Of a stretch of 64,000 bases of DNA, positions 1-8,593 are shown piece after piece. Below the pieces are notes generated by a model, which saw only the letters and a program-made list of their open reading frames with translations, made no database searches and was not told the origin of the DNA. Position numbers and translations under genes: made by a program. How positions within the stretch are numbered: position 1 is the first letter of the stretch; every line of letters begins with the position of its first letter. Source of the DNA: JACVRW01 sp963846505 (GTDB lineage: Bacteria > Actinomycetota > Thermoleophilia > Solirubrobacterales > Thermoleophilaceae); the NCBI GenBank assembly GCA_963846505.1, contig CAWJWD010000007.1, forward strand, positions 620,001-684,000, in the 5' to 3' direction.

Positions 1-1
1 G

Positions 2-451
2 CTCACCGAGCCGGGCAGCGAGGAACGGGCGAGCCAAATCCGGGACTCGCGCTTGCCCTATCGGCTGGAGCTGCAGTCCGACCCGGACGAGCCGGTGCTC
101 GCGGTCTATGCGCAGGGGCCGTCCGAGCTCGAGGCGAAGGGACTCGCCGACGCCTCGGTCGCAGGTCTGCGCGACTACCTGGACGCGCTGGCGCGCAAGC
201 AGGGGATCCCGCCGAAGGATCGCGTCCACCTACGGCAGCTCGGTGCGGCCAGAGGGGCCGTCGTCAGCGGCCGCGCGTCGGTCGTGATCGCCGCGCTCAC
301 CTTCATCGTCGCATTCGGGTTGACGTGCGCCGTGGCCTTCGGGCTCGTGCGGCTGCGCAGGCGCCAGCTGCGCCGGGGGGAAGCGACGGCCCCACCGCCG
401 GCTGAGCCCCGCGACCGTGGACGCCTCGACGACTGGCCGCGCACGACGCGT
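2..451 (+). CDS. Wzz-like polysaccharide chain-length protein, 5' truncated
   Basis: Inner-membrane protein expected to help control polymerisation or export of a surface polysaccharide. The window begins inside the gene; the frame is open from base 2. The visible part is the end of the extracytoplasmic domain, which lines up with the complete paralogue at 1814-2587 (YRLELQ against YRLDVK, VYAQGPSELEAK against IYAQAPTAESAA), then one membrane helix near bases 280-345 (TFIVAFGLTCAVAFGL) and a basic cytoplasmic tail. No Walker motifs or kinase domain are seen. No stop separates it from the polymerase that follows; the boundary at 451 is my estimate, based on the paralogue's end and a GTG at 452, so a real fusion or a lost stop codon are both possible. 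Confidence 0.7.
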
Positions 452-1809
452 GTGCTCCCATGGCTGCTCGCCGGCTTCATCGCGATGTTGTGGCTGGTCC
501 CGTTCAACACGATCCAGCTCGCCGTCTCGATGCCCGTCGACCTCAAGCTCGACCGGCTCGTGCTGCCGTTCGTCGTCCTGGCCTGGGTGGCCGCGTTCTT
601 CGGCGGCCGCGCGTTCGCGCCCCTGGCTGAAGATGACCTGGATCCACGTCGCCCTCGGCGGGATTCGTCGCCTGCGCCTTCCTCAGCGTGGTGCTTGACG
701 CCCAGTACCTGAACCAGACGCTCGAGCTGGACCTGGCCTTGAAGAAGCTGCCGCTGCTGGTGGCCTACGTGTCCGTCTTCGTGATCGTGGCCAGCGCCGT
801 GCGCCCGACCGAGGTGCGCCCGTTCATGAAGTACACGCTCGGCCTGGCCGTGGTCTGCGGGATCGGGATGATCTGGCAGTACCGGACCAACCAGAACCTG
901 TTCAGCATCTGGTCCGATCGGCTGCTGCCCAACGTCTTCGAGTTCGCGAGCGACTCGGGCGGCGTGACCGTCGACAGCCTCGGGCGCCGCGGGATCGCCG
1001 GTCCCGCGCAGGCCGGGCTGGAGGCCGTGAGCATGCTGAGCATGGCCCTGCCGATCGCGCTGGTCGGGCTGATGCAGGGAGGCCGGCCCCGCGATCGCTT
1101 CCTCTACGCGCTCGCCGCGGTCGTGCTGCTGGCTGCGATGTTCGCGACCGGCCGCAAGAGCGCGCTGCTGGCGCCCCTGGCCGTCATCCTCACGATGGCG
1201 TACTTCCGCCGCCGCGAGCTGCTGTCGCTGGCGCCGGTCGGTCTCGTGATCGCCATCGCCGTGAGCGTCCTCTCGCCCGGGGCCGTCCAGGGGACGATCT
1301 CGCAGTTCCTGCGCCCCGACCGTGCGAGCGTCGCGACGACCAGCGACCGCACGGCCGACTACGACGCGGTGCGCCCGGATCTGTGGACGCACCTGCTGTT
1401 CGGCCGCGGCTACGGCAGCTACAACCACGAGACCTACCGGATCCTCGACTCGGAGATCCTCAACCGCGTGGTCGAGACGGGCCTGGTGGGCCTGCTCGCG
1501 TTCCTGCTCGTCGGGATCTCCGTGGTGCTCGTCGCACGCAGGACGATCGCCGGTCGCGACCCGACCTACGCGCCCCTGGCGCTGGTGGGCGCCGCGGCGG
1601 CGGTCTGCTTCCTGGTCGTCTCGACGCTCTACGACGTGCTCGGCTTCCCGCACGCCACCTACATCTTCCTGTACCTGGCGGGTCTCGTCACGGTGGTCGT
1701 GGCGCGCCGACCCGAGGCCGCCCCGGCGCCGCGCGAGCGCCCGCACGGCGGACGTGTCCATCGTCCGCGCCGGATCGCGGCACAAGGCACCGCGAGCTCG
1801 CGCCGTTGA
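452..1809 (+). CDS. O-antigen ligase/polymerase-like membrane protein (two frameshifts)
   Basis: Polytopic membrane protein of the O-antigen ligase/Wzy-like family, expected to polymerise or ligate undecaprenyl-linked glycans outside the membrane. About ten hydrophobic segments run through it, and a long extracytoplasmic loop with LLFGRGYGSYNHETYR precedes the last helices, typical of the family. The reading frame changes twice: near base 626 (APLA to KMTWIHVALGG) and near base 659 (GG to FVACAFLSVVLDAQYL). Each break is explained by one extra base, and the protein is continuous once both are removed, so sequence error is more likely than decay. The start is uncertain; GTG at 452 gives VLPWLLAGF. 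It sits between two Wzz-like genes, which supports a role in polysaccharide polymerisation. Confidence 0.75.
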
Positions 1810-1813
1810 TCTG

Positions 1814-2587
1814 ATGGTGGGACTGGGAATTCGCTTGCGAAGGCTGTGGGGGCTGAAGGCCGGTGTGGTCGTCAGCCTGTTCGTCGCTGCCCTGGCCGCG
1901 CTCTGGAGCGTGCAGGAGATCAGCCTCTCCCCGCCCGGGTTGAAGCCGCGAGCGCTCGAGATGGCGACCGCCTCCACGCACGTCGTGGTCGACACGCCGA
2001 CGTCCGCGCTCGTCGACCTGCGCCAGGACACCTACAGCGTCGAGGGGCTGCGCAACCGCTCCGTGCTGCTCGGGAACGTGATCGCCGGCACCGAGGTCCG
2101 CGGCAACATCGCCCGCCGCCTCGGGCTGCCGATCGGCGACGTGCGCATCCAGCCGCCGCTCACGCGGGAGCAGTCCGCACCGCCCGTGGACTCGGAGAAC
2201 GCCCGGCACACCAACGACATCTTGAAGTCCAACGACCAGTACCGGCTCGACGTCAAGGCGAACGTGAGCGTGCCGATGCTCGACATCTACGCGCAGGCTC
2301 CGACGGCCGAGAGCGCGGCCGTGCTCGTCAACAGCGCCGTCGACGAGTTGCGCAGCTACCTGAACCGGCTCGCGACGCGGGAGGACACGCCGGAGCGGGA
2401 TCAGATCCAGCTCGTGCAGCTCGGGAAGGGGCACGGCGTGGTGATCAACGAGGGGGTCGACTGGCAGGTGGCGATCCTGGTCTTCCTGATCGCCTTCGGC
2501 ATCTGCTGCGCGACGCTCATCTTCGTCGACCGGGTACGTCGCGGCTGGCGCATAGAGGGCGCTCCCGCCGCCGGCGAAGGCGCATGA
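1814..2587 (+). CDS. Wzz-like polysaccharide chain-length protein
   Basis: A 257-residue membrane protein with an N-terminal helix (about residues 16-36), an extracytoplasmic domain, and a C-terminal helix (VAILVFLIAFGICCATLIF) followed by a short basic tail. This two-helix layout is that of Wzz/chain-length co-polymerases, but it lacks the proline-rich signature and cytoplasmic tyrosine kinase of classical actinobacterial or firmicute versions. It has the segment VVVDTPTSALVD, shared by the paralogues at 2601 and 27141 (VLDTPTSQVVD, VLVDTPSSQTV). ATG at 1814 lies 5 bases after the polymerase stop and gives an N-terminus matching the paralogues. It is probably cotranscribed with the genes on both sides. 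Function is inferred from architecture and context. Confidence 0.7.
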   Translation: MVGLGIRLRRLWGLKAGVVVSLFVAALAALWSVQEISLSPPGLKPRALEMATASTHVVVDTPTSALVDLRQDTYSVEGLRNRSVLLGNVIAGTEVRGNIARRLGLPIGDVRIQPPLTREQSAPPVDSENARHTNDILKSNDQYRLDVKANVSVPMLDIYAQAPTAESAAVLVNSAVDELRSYLNRLATREDTPERDQIQLVQLGKGHGVVINEGVDWQVAILVFLIAFGICCATLIFVDRVRRGWRIEGAPAAGEGA

Positions 2588-2600
2588 CGCGGACCGGCTG

Positions 2601-3368
2601 ATGGAGGTACTGCCGCTCCTGCATCTGCTCTGGCGCCGTCGCCTGGCGCTCGCGGTCGGTGCGATCGCTGCGATCGCGCTGGCGTTCGTGGTCGGGAGCG
2701 GCGGCTCGACCTCGAGCGGGTTCGCCTCGACCCGGATCGTGCTCGACACGCCGACGTCGCAGGTGGTCGACGCCGACCCGACCGGCGCGGACAGCCTGGC
2801 CTGGCGGGCAAGCCTGCTGACGCACCTGCTGGCGCGCGAGACGGTCACGCGGGAGCTCGCCGACCGGCTCGGGCTGAGGCCCGACCAGCTGGCGGTGGTC
2901 GACCGCGGCCTGGGCGCTCCCCAGGCGCCCGCCTCGCTGCCCGAGAGCGCGTCAGAGGCGGCCTTTCCGAACGGGGCGCTCTACGTGCTGACCGCCTACC
3001 TCGAGGACGAGGCGCTGCCGATCGTCACGCTGGACGCGCAGGCGCCCGACCGCGCGGGCGCTCAGCGGCTCGCCGATGCGGGTGCCGCCGCGCTGAAGGC
3101 GGAGGTGCCTGCGCCGGGAGGGGAGCTGGACACGGCGGCCGAGTCGGCGGCGCAGCTGCAGGAGCTGACCGCCGTGCCGCGCGGGCGACAGGGCCTGGTC
3201 GTCGAGGACGTCGGCACGGTGCGGGCGAAGACCGTCGTCGCGTCCGCCGATCCGATCAAGGCCGTCGGCCCGCCGCTGTTCCTGCTCGTGCTCTGGACGG
3301 GGTGCGTGCTGCTCGGCCCGCTGCTCGTGCGCGCGGTCAGGCAGCACGGCCGGCTGCGCACGGCCTGA
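2601..3368 (+). CDS. Wzz-like polysaccharide chain-length protein
   Basis: A 255-residue paralogue of the preceding gene. It starts MEVLPLLHLLWRRRLAL with a first helix near residues 14-33, carries the VLDTPTSQVVD motif near residue 48, and ends with a second helix (PLFLLVLWTGCVLLGPLL) and a short basic tail. The start is 13 bases after the upstream stop. Pairs of such proteins side by side may form hetero-oligomers or act on different chains; that is inference. It is the last gene of the rightward group and is followed by a short duplicated sequence, then by the convergent acyl carrier protein gene. Confidence 0.7.
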   Translation: MEVLPLLHLLWRRRLALAVGAIAAIALAFVVGSGGSTSSGFASTRIVLDTPTSQVVDADPTGADSLAWRASLLTHLLARETVTRELADRLGLRPDQLAVVDRGLGAPQAPASLPESASEAAFPNGALYVLTAYLEDEALPIVTLDAQAPDRAGAQRLADAGAAALKAEVPAPGGELDTAAESAAQLQELTAVPRGRQGLVVEDVGTVRAKTVVASADPIKAVGPPLFLLVLWTGCVLLGPLLVRAVRQHGRLRTA

Positions 3369-3392
3369 GGCCACTGCGTACGGCCTGAGGCC
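3354..3392. repeat. 19-bp direct duplication spanning a stop codon
   Basis: Two copies of a 19-base unit (3354-3372 and 3374-3392) differ at one base. The first copy holds the last codons and TGA stop of the Wzz-like gene; the second repeats the same gene end just downstream. Similar end-of-gene duplications occur at 9684-9754 and 17730-17774. Confidence 0.85.
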
Positions 3393-3422
3393 GAAGCCCC
3401 AGGCCGGAGTCTCGAGGCCTGC

Positions 3423-3686
3423 CTAGCCGAGCTTGCCGGCGACGAACGCCGTCAGGCTGCCGAGCGTCGCGAAGACCTCCTCGGTCACCTCGTCGTCCTC
3501 GACCGAGATGCCGAAGCGCTCCTCGAGCGCGAGCACCAGCTCCAGCACGGCCATCGAGTCGAGCTCGGGCAGCTCGCCGAGCAGCGCCGTCGAGGCGTCG
3601 AGCGACTCCGCTCGGTCCTCCAGGCCCAGGGTGTCGACGAGAACGGCCTTGACGGCGTCCACGTCGATGGTTGCGTTCGCGTCCAT
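3423..3686 (-). CDS. Acyl carrier protein
   Basis: An 87-residue acyl carrier protein. The phosphopantetheine attachment site is Ser44 in ELDSMAVLEL, and the acidic helix II/III sequence (LVLALEERFGISVEDDEV) is standard for the family. It would carry an acyl group as a thioester in the cytoplasm. It is a lone gene inside the polysaccharide locus rather than in a fatty-acid operon, so a dedicated role with the acyl-CoA-ligase-like protein at 23854-25419 is likely (inference). It reads leftward, convergent with the Wzz-like genes and divergent from the epimerase at 3877; the 190-base gap upstream should hold both promoters. Confidence 0.93.
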   Translation of the reverse strand: MDANATIDVDAVKAVLVDTLGLEDRAESLDASTALLGELPELDSMAVLELVLALEERFGISVEDDEVTEEVFATLGSLTAFVAGKLG

Positions 3687-3876
3687 GACGTCCTTTCGAA
3701 ATCGTTCTCCAGGCGACTAACGGTGCACCGGGGGGTGGATTTTCGGACCAGCGCGAGACGCAGGAAGCCTGCAAGATCGTCAGGGTCCGATCCGTTGAAT
3801 TGGCTGACCGCTTCGAAACCGAGGGGAAGCCAACAATGCCTTGCAACCACACCGTCAGCGTCGCGAAGGAGTCCAA

Positions 3877-4875
3877 GTGAGTGCCTTCGGTCGCGTCCTC
3901 GTCACCGGCGGCGGTGGCGCCATCGGCTCCAACGTCGCCGACGAGCTGGTCATCGCCGGCGCCGAAGAGGTCGTCGTGCTCGACAACTTCGTCCGCGGCC
4001 GCCGCGAGAACCTCGCATGGGCGCGGGAGAACGGCGCGGTCACGCTGGTCGAGGGCGACATCCGCGACCAGGAGCTCGTGCGCCGCCTGATGGACGGCGT
4101 CGACGTCGTCTTCCACCTCGCCGCGATCCGCATCACCCAGTGCGCCGAGGAGCCCCGGCTGGCGCTCGAGGTGCTGGTCGACGGCACCTACAACGTCGTC
4201 GAGGCCGCCGCCGAGGCCGGCGTGCGCCGCCTGATCGCGTCCTCCTCGGCCTCCGCCTACGGGCTGGCCGAGCAGTTCCCCACGCGCGAGGACCATCACC
4301 CGTACGCCAACGACACGCTCTACGGCGCCTCCAAGGTCTTCAACGAGGGGCTGCTGCGCAGCATGCACGCGATGAAGGGGCTCGACTACGTCGCGCTGCG
4401 CTACTTCAACGTCTACGGCCCGCGCATGGACGTGCACGGCCTCTACACCGAGGTGCTGGTGCGCTGGATGGAGCGGATCGACTCCGGCCAGCCGCCGCTG
4501 ATCCTCGGCGACGGCAAGCAGACGATGGACTTCGTCTACATCGGCGACGTGGCGCGCGCGAACATGCTCGCCGCCGAGTCCGAGCTCACCGACGCGTCCT
4601 TCAACGTCGCCTGCGGGGTCGAGACCAGCCTGCTCGAGCTCGCCGAGGCGCTGCTGCGGGTGATGGACTCCGACCTGCCGGTCGAGCACGGCCCCGCCCG
4701 CGCCGTCAACGGCGTCACGCGCCGGCTGGCCGACACGTCGGCCGCCCGCGAGCAGCTCGGCTTCGAGGCCGAGGTGCAACTCGAGGAGGGCCTGACGCGC
4801 CTCGTCGAGTGGTGGCGCGGCGAGCGCGCCGGCGTGCCGACCCAGCCCACCCGCATGCTGGCCGGAGCGTCGTGA
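3877..4875 (+). CDS. NAD-dependent nucleotide-sugar epimerase/dehydratase
   Basis: An extended short-chain dehydrogenase of about 332 residues acting on a nucleotide-sugar in the cytoplasm. It has the Rossmann motif VTGGGGAIGS at the N-terminus, a catalytic Tyr-x-x-x-Lys (LYGASKV), an SSSASAYG active-site serine region and the family segment RYFNVYGPRMD. The family includes UDP-glucose/UDP-GlcNAc 4-epimerases and 4,6-dehydratases; substrate cannot be told from sequence alone. I chose GTG at 3877 because a good ribosome site (GAAGGAG, 3866-3872) precedes it and the Rossmann fold starts at once; an upstream extension to 3841 is possible. It overlaps the following aminotransferase by four bases (GTGA), so the two probably work in sequence to make an amino sugar. 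Confidence 0.87.
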   Translation: MSAFGRVLVTGGGGAIGSNVADELVIAGAEEVVVLDNFVRGRRENLAWARENGAVTLVEGDIRDQELVRRLMDGVDVVFHLAAIRITQCAEEPRLALEVLVDGTYNVVEAAAEAGVRRLIASSSASAYGLAEQFPTREDHHPYANDTLYGASKVFNEGLLRSMHAMKGLDYVALRYFNVYGPRMDVHGLYTEVLVRWMERIDSGQPPLILGDGKQTMDFVYIGDVARANMLAAESELTDASFNVACGVETSLLELAEALLRVMDSDLPVEHGPARAVNGVTRRLADTSAAREQLGFEAEVQLEEGLTRLVEWWRGERAGVPTQPTRMLAGAS

Positions 4876-6014
4876 GCGAGATCCCGTTCAGCAAGCCCAC
4901 GCTGCGAGGCGACGAGGGCGACGCGGTCGCGCAGGTGATCGCGTCGGGCTGGGTCTCGCAGGGACCGCGCGTGCGCGAGTTCGAGGCCGCCTTCGCCGAG
5001 CGCGTGGGCGCCGCCGAGGCGGTCGCCGTCAGCAACTGCACGACGGCGCTGCAGCTCGCGCTGCACGTCTCGGGCGTCGGCGTCGGCGACGAGGTGATCG
5101 TGCCGTCGATGTCGTTCATCGCCACGGCCAACGCCGTCTGGCAGTGCGGCGCCACGCCCGTGTTCGCGGACGTGGACCCGCGCACGTTCAACCTCGACCC
5201 CGAGGCGACCGAGGGCATGATCACCAGCCGCACGAAGGCGATCATGCCGGTGCACCAGCTCGGCCTGCCGGCCGACATGGACCGCTTCTTCGCGCTCGCC
5301 GACAGCTATGGCCTCGAGCTCGTCGAGGACGCCGCCTGCGCGATCGGCGCCCGCTACCGCGGACGGCCGATCGGCTCGCTGGGGCCGCTGGCCTGCTTCT
5401 CGCTGCACCCGCGCAAGGTGATCACGACGGGGGAGGGGGGCATGATCGCCCTCCAGGACTCCGAGGTCGCCGCGCGCCTGCGCCAGCTGCGCCAGCACGC
5501 GATGGACGTCTCGGACCTCGCCCGCCACGGGGCGCGCGACGTCGTGATCGAGTCCTATCCCGAGCGCGGCTGGAACTACCGCATGACCGACATGCAGGCG
5601 GCGCTCGGGCTCTGCCAGCTCGAGCTGCTCGACGAGATCCGCGCCGAGCGGCAGCGGCTGGCCGAGCGCTACACCGAGGCGGTCGAGCGCATGCCCGGCC
5701 TCGAGCCGCCCTACGAGCCCGACTACGCCGAGCGCACCTGGCAGTCGTATGCGGTGACGCTCGCCGACGACGCGCCGATCGAGCGCAACGAGCTGATGCG
5801 GCTGCTGCTGCTCGACGGGGTGCCGTCCCGGCGCGGCGTGATGGCGATCCACCAGGAGCGCTCGTACGCCGACCCGGCCGTGCGGCTGCCCCAGACGGAG
5901 GCGGCCTCCGCCCGGTCGTTGATGCTGCCGCTGTTCGCCGGCCTGACCGACGAGCAGCAGGACCGTGTGATCGAGGGTCTCGCCCGCCACGTGACGGCGG
6001 CCGTGACGGCATGA
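4872..6014 (+). CDS. DegT/DnrJ/EryC1-family sugar aminotransferase
   Basis: PLP-dependent aminotransferase of about 380 residues, expected to aminate a keto-sugar nucleotide. The internal aldimine lysine lies in SLHPRKVITTGEGG, and VEDAACAIGARY and GWNYRMTDMQAALG are family segments. GTG at 4872 overlaps the epimerase stop (GTGA), indicating translational coupling; the frame is open far upstream but there it runs antisense-like over the epimerase. It resembles perosamine/GDP-4-keto-sugar aminotransferases, a family-level guess. It overlaps the glycosyltransferase downstream by ATGA, so epimerase, aminotransferase and glycosyltransferase form one operon. Confidence 0.88.
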   Translation: MSEIPFSKPTLRGDEGDAVAQVIASGWVSQGPRVREFEAAFAERVGAAEAVAVSNCTTALQLALHVSGVGVGDEVIVPSMSFIATANAVWQCGATPVFADVDPRTFNLDPEATEGMITSRTKAIMPVHQLGLPADMDRFFALADSYGLELVEDAACAIGARYRGRPIGSLGPLACFSLHPRKVITTGEGGMIALQDSEVAARLRQLRQHAMDVSDLARHGARDVVIESYPERGWNYRMTDMQAALGLCQLELLDEIRAERQRLAERYTEAVERMPGLEPPYEPDYAERTWQSYAVTLADDAPIERNELMRLLLLDGVPSRRGVMAIHQERSYADPAVRLPQTEAASARSLMLPLFAGLTDEQQDRVIEGLARHVTAAVTA

Positions 6015-7288
6015 GTCGCCCGGGCCCGATCGACCGCATCCGCCAGACCCGGCGGCTGCTGCGCTCCGAGGGCTACCAGGGCGTTGCGACGCGCCTGGTC
6101 GAGCGCGCCTCCGAGCGCCTGGCCCCGGCGGGAGGGCAGTCGCTGCCGATCGCGCGCGAGGACCTCCTGCGGGCGGCCGAGATCGCCGGCAACGGCTGGG
6201 AGCTCCCGCCGCCCTTGCCGACCACCCGGGGCGAGCCGCTGACCCTGGCCTGGGTCTGCAGCCCGCCGGGACCCGGATCCGGCGGGCACACGACGGCCTT
6301 CCGGCTCGTCTCGGCGCTCGAGCAGGCCGGCCATCGCTGCATCCTCTACCTCAAGGACGACCACGGCTGGTCGCTGGAGCAGCACGAGCACACGATCCGG
6401 TCGTGGTGGCCGTGGATGCGCGCCGAGGTGCGCGACGTCGCCGACGGCATCGAGGACGCGCACGGCATCTTCGCCACCTCGTGGGACACCGCCTACCCGG
6501 TGCTCGCCGCGCGGGCGCGCGGGCTGCGCTTCTACCTCGTCCAGGACTTCGAGCCGTGGTTCTACCCGCAGGGCAGCGAGGCGCTGATGGCCGAGGCCAC
6601 GTACCGCTTCGGGTTCCACGGCGTCACCGCCGGCCGCTGGCTGGCCGAGCGCCTGCAGGCCGACTACGACATGGCCGCCGAGCCGTTCGACTTCGGCAGC
6701 GACCCGGGCTACGCGCTCGACGCGTCGATCCCGCCCGCCGAGCGGACGGGGGTCTGCCTCTACTCGCGGCCCGACACGCCCCGGCGGGCGTTCGAGCTGG
6801 CCGTGCTCGCGCTCGACCTGTTCGCGGCGCGCCATCCCGAGGTCGACATCCACCTCTACGGCAAGCCGGCCAAGGGGCTGCCGTTCGCGGCGATCGACCA
6901 CGGCCTGCAGACGCCCGAGCAGCTCAACGACCTCTACAACCGCTGCGTCGCGGGGCTCGTGCTGTCGGCGACCAACGTGTCGCTGGTGCCGCACGAGATG
7001 CTCGCGGCCGGATGCATCCCGGTCGTCAACGACGCCGAGCAGAACCGCGTCGTGCTCGACAACCCCGAGGTCGCGTACGCGCCCGCCACGCCGTTCGAGC
7101 TGGCGGAGACCCTGTCGAAGCTCGTCTCGCGTCCGCTCGAGCAGCGCGCGGCCGCGGCGCAGACCGCCGCCGCCAGCGTCGCCGGGCTGTCGTGGGACGA
7201 CGCCGGCGCCTCGGTGGTGCGGATCGTGACGCGGGCGGTGGAGCAAGCCGCCGCGCGCGGCGCCCAGCCGGTCGGGCAAGCCGCCTAG
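6011..7288 (+). CDS. WsaF-like glycosyltransferase
   Basis: A 425-residue GT-B glycosyltransferase. The segments YLVQDFEPWFYPQ and FGFHGVTAGRWLAERL and the C-terminal LVLSATNVSLVPHEMLA resemble the WsaF/rhamnan-synthesis group of rhamnosyltransferases described for S-layer glycans; the nucleotide-binding half starts near residue 235 (TGVCLYSRPDTPRRAFEL). It would add sugars to a lipid-linked glycan at the inner face of the membrane. ATG at 6011 overlaps the preceding stop. Donor sugar and linkage are not predictable. It converges with the glycosyltransferase at 7306 with only 17 bases between stops. Confidence 0.82.
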   Translation: MSRPGPIDRIRQTRRLLRSEGYQGVATRLVERASERLAPAGGQSLPIAREDLLRAAEIAGNGWELPPPLPTTRGEPLTLAWVCSPPGPGSGGHTTAFRLVSALEQAGHRCILYLKDDHGWSLEQHEHTIRSWWPWMRAEVRDVADGIEDAHGIFATSWDTAYPVLAARARGLRFYLVQDFEPWFYPQGSEALMAEATYRFGFHGVTAGRWLAERLQADYDMAAEPFDFGSDPGYALDASIPPAERTGVCLYSRPDTPRRAFELAVLALDLFAARHPEVDIHLYGKPAKGLPFAAIDHGLQTPEQLNDLYNRCVAGLVLSATNVSLVPHEMLAAGCIPVVNDAEQNRVVLDNPEVAYAPATPFELAETLSKLVSRPLEQRAAAAQTAAASVAGLSWDDAGASVVRIVTRAVEQAAARGAQPVGQAA

Positions 7289-7305
7289 CGGCGGGCGGCG
7301 ACCAG

Positions 7306-8508
7306 CTACGCCGCGAGGCGGGAGCCGATCGGCACGCCTGCGCGCAGGCGTGCCGCGCCTTCGGCATAGGCGGCCAGGAGCTCGTCGGCGGCCGCGTCCC
7401 AGGTCAGGTCGTCGATGCCGGCGAGGCTGTTGGTGCGCAGCCTCGGCAGCAGGTCGGCTTCTGCAGCGAGACGGCGCAGGTCGGCGGCGAGCCGCTCGAC
7501 GTCGCCGGCAGGGTGCACGAGCGCGTCGTGGCCGTCGCGTGCGAGCGCGCCGCTGTGGTCGGAGACCAGCAGCACGGCGCCGCAGGCGCGCGCCTCGTAG
7601 GTGACGAGCGCACTGCCCTCCTCGAGGCTCGGCAGCACGAGCGCGTCGCTCTCGCGCAGCAGTCCGGCAGGGTCGGACACGTGGCCGACCAACTCGACGC
7701 CCGGCTGCTCGAGCAGCGGCTCCAGCACCCGCTCGTAGCCGGGCTCCATGGCGCCGCAGAGCAGCAGCCGCGCTCCTTCGGGCAGCTCGGCCCGGCGCCA
7801 GGCCTCGAGCGCGAGGTGCACGCCCTTGCGGGGCTCCAGCCGGCCGAGGAAGGTCACGACGAGGGGAGAGGGGGCGCGCGGCGTCGTCGACGGCCCGAAC
7901 TGCTCGGGGTCGCAGCCGTAGCGGTGGCGCAGCAGGCGCTGCGACGGCTCGCCGCGGTCGGCGTGCGTGGCGGCGACGAAGTCGGATGGGCACAAGAGCG
8001 CGTCCGCGGCGGCGAACTCGCGCTCCTCGCGCTCGAGCTTGCGCGCGTCGAAGGCGTGAGGACTGGACGGCTCGAGGGCCATGCCGAGGCGCTCGCACTC
8101 GCGTGCGACCACCTCGAAGGCGAACCCCGTGTGCGCGTTCGGGCGCTCCAGGAACGCCGGTACGCCGATCGCCCGGGCCGCGGCGAGGGTCCGCTCGCAG
8201 CCACCCGGCCAGGCGTGGACGACGTCGAAGCCGTGCCTGCCGCGCAGCAGCAGGCGGGCGACGCGCCGGTCGTGCAACGCGGTGGCCCGATCGACGCCGA
8301 CGGCGCGATAGGGGAGCTTGCGTCCCGCCAGCGCCATCGTCTCGGCGACCACCTGCACGCCGGGCATGGCGCGTTCGACGCTCCCGCAGGCCACCGACAC
8401 CTCGGCGTTGCGGCGGGCGAGCCCGGTCGCCTGCTGCCAGGCGGTCACGCCGATCCCGGACACTCCGATCCGCATCGGAAACGACAGCAGCACGCGCGGG
8501 GCGCTCAT
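7306..8508 (-). CDS. Glycosyltransferase family 4
   Basis: A 400-residue retaining GT-B glycosyltransferase. The C-terminal donor domain shows FLGRLEPRKGVHLALEAW and the E-x7-E-type region LPSLEEGSALVTYEARACG, both diagnostic of group 1 glycosyltransferases. ATG at 8508 gives MSAPRVLLSFPMRIGVSGIG, the usual first beta strand; longer starts would run into the divergent gene. It is divergent from the GT2 gene at 8594 and would act on the same glycan, with unknown donor. Confidence 0.88.
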   Translation of the reverse strand: MSAPRVLLSFPMRIGVSGIGVTAWQQATGLARRNAEVSVACGSVERAMPGVQVVAETMALAGRKLPYRAVGVDRATALHDRRVARLLLRGRHGFDVVHAWPGGCERTLAAARAIGVPAFLERPNAHTGFAFEVVARECERLGMALEPSSPHAFDARKLEREEREFAAADALLCPSDFVAATHADRGEPSQRLLRHRYGCDPEQFGPSTTPRAPSPLVVTFLGRLEPRKGVHLALEAWRRAELPEGARLLLCGAMEPGYERVLEPLLEQPGVELVGHVSDPAGLLRESDALVLPSLEEGSALVTYEARACGAVLLVSDHSGALARDGHDALVHPAGDVERLAADLRRLAAEADLLPRLRTNSLAGIDDLTWDAAADELLAAYAEGAARLRAGVPIGSRLAA

Positions 8509-8593
8509 GCCAGAGAAACGCTCTGCCCGTCTGGGATCTTGCGTGGTCGGGCGCACCGGAAGTCTCGTCGCCGCCGGGGCGTTGGTGCCTCGG

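Noticed and set aside
1..809. Natural fusion of Wzz-like and O-antigen-ligase proteins
   Set aside because: No stop separates them, but the region already has two +1 errors and paralogues are separate genes, so a lost stop is more likely; kept as a possibility only.
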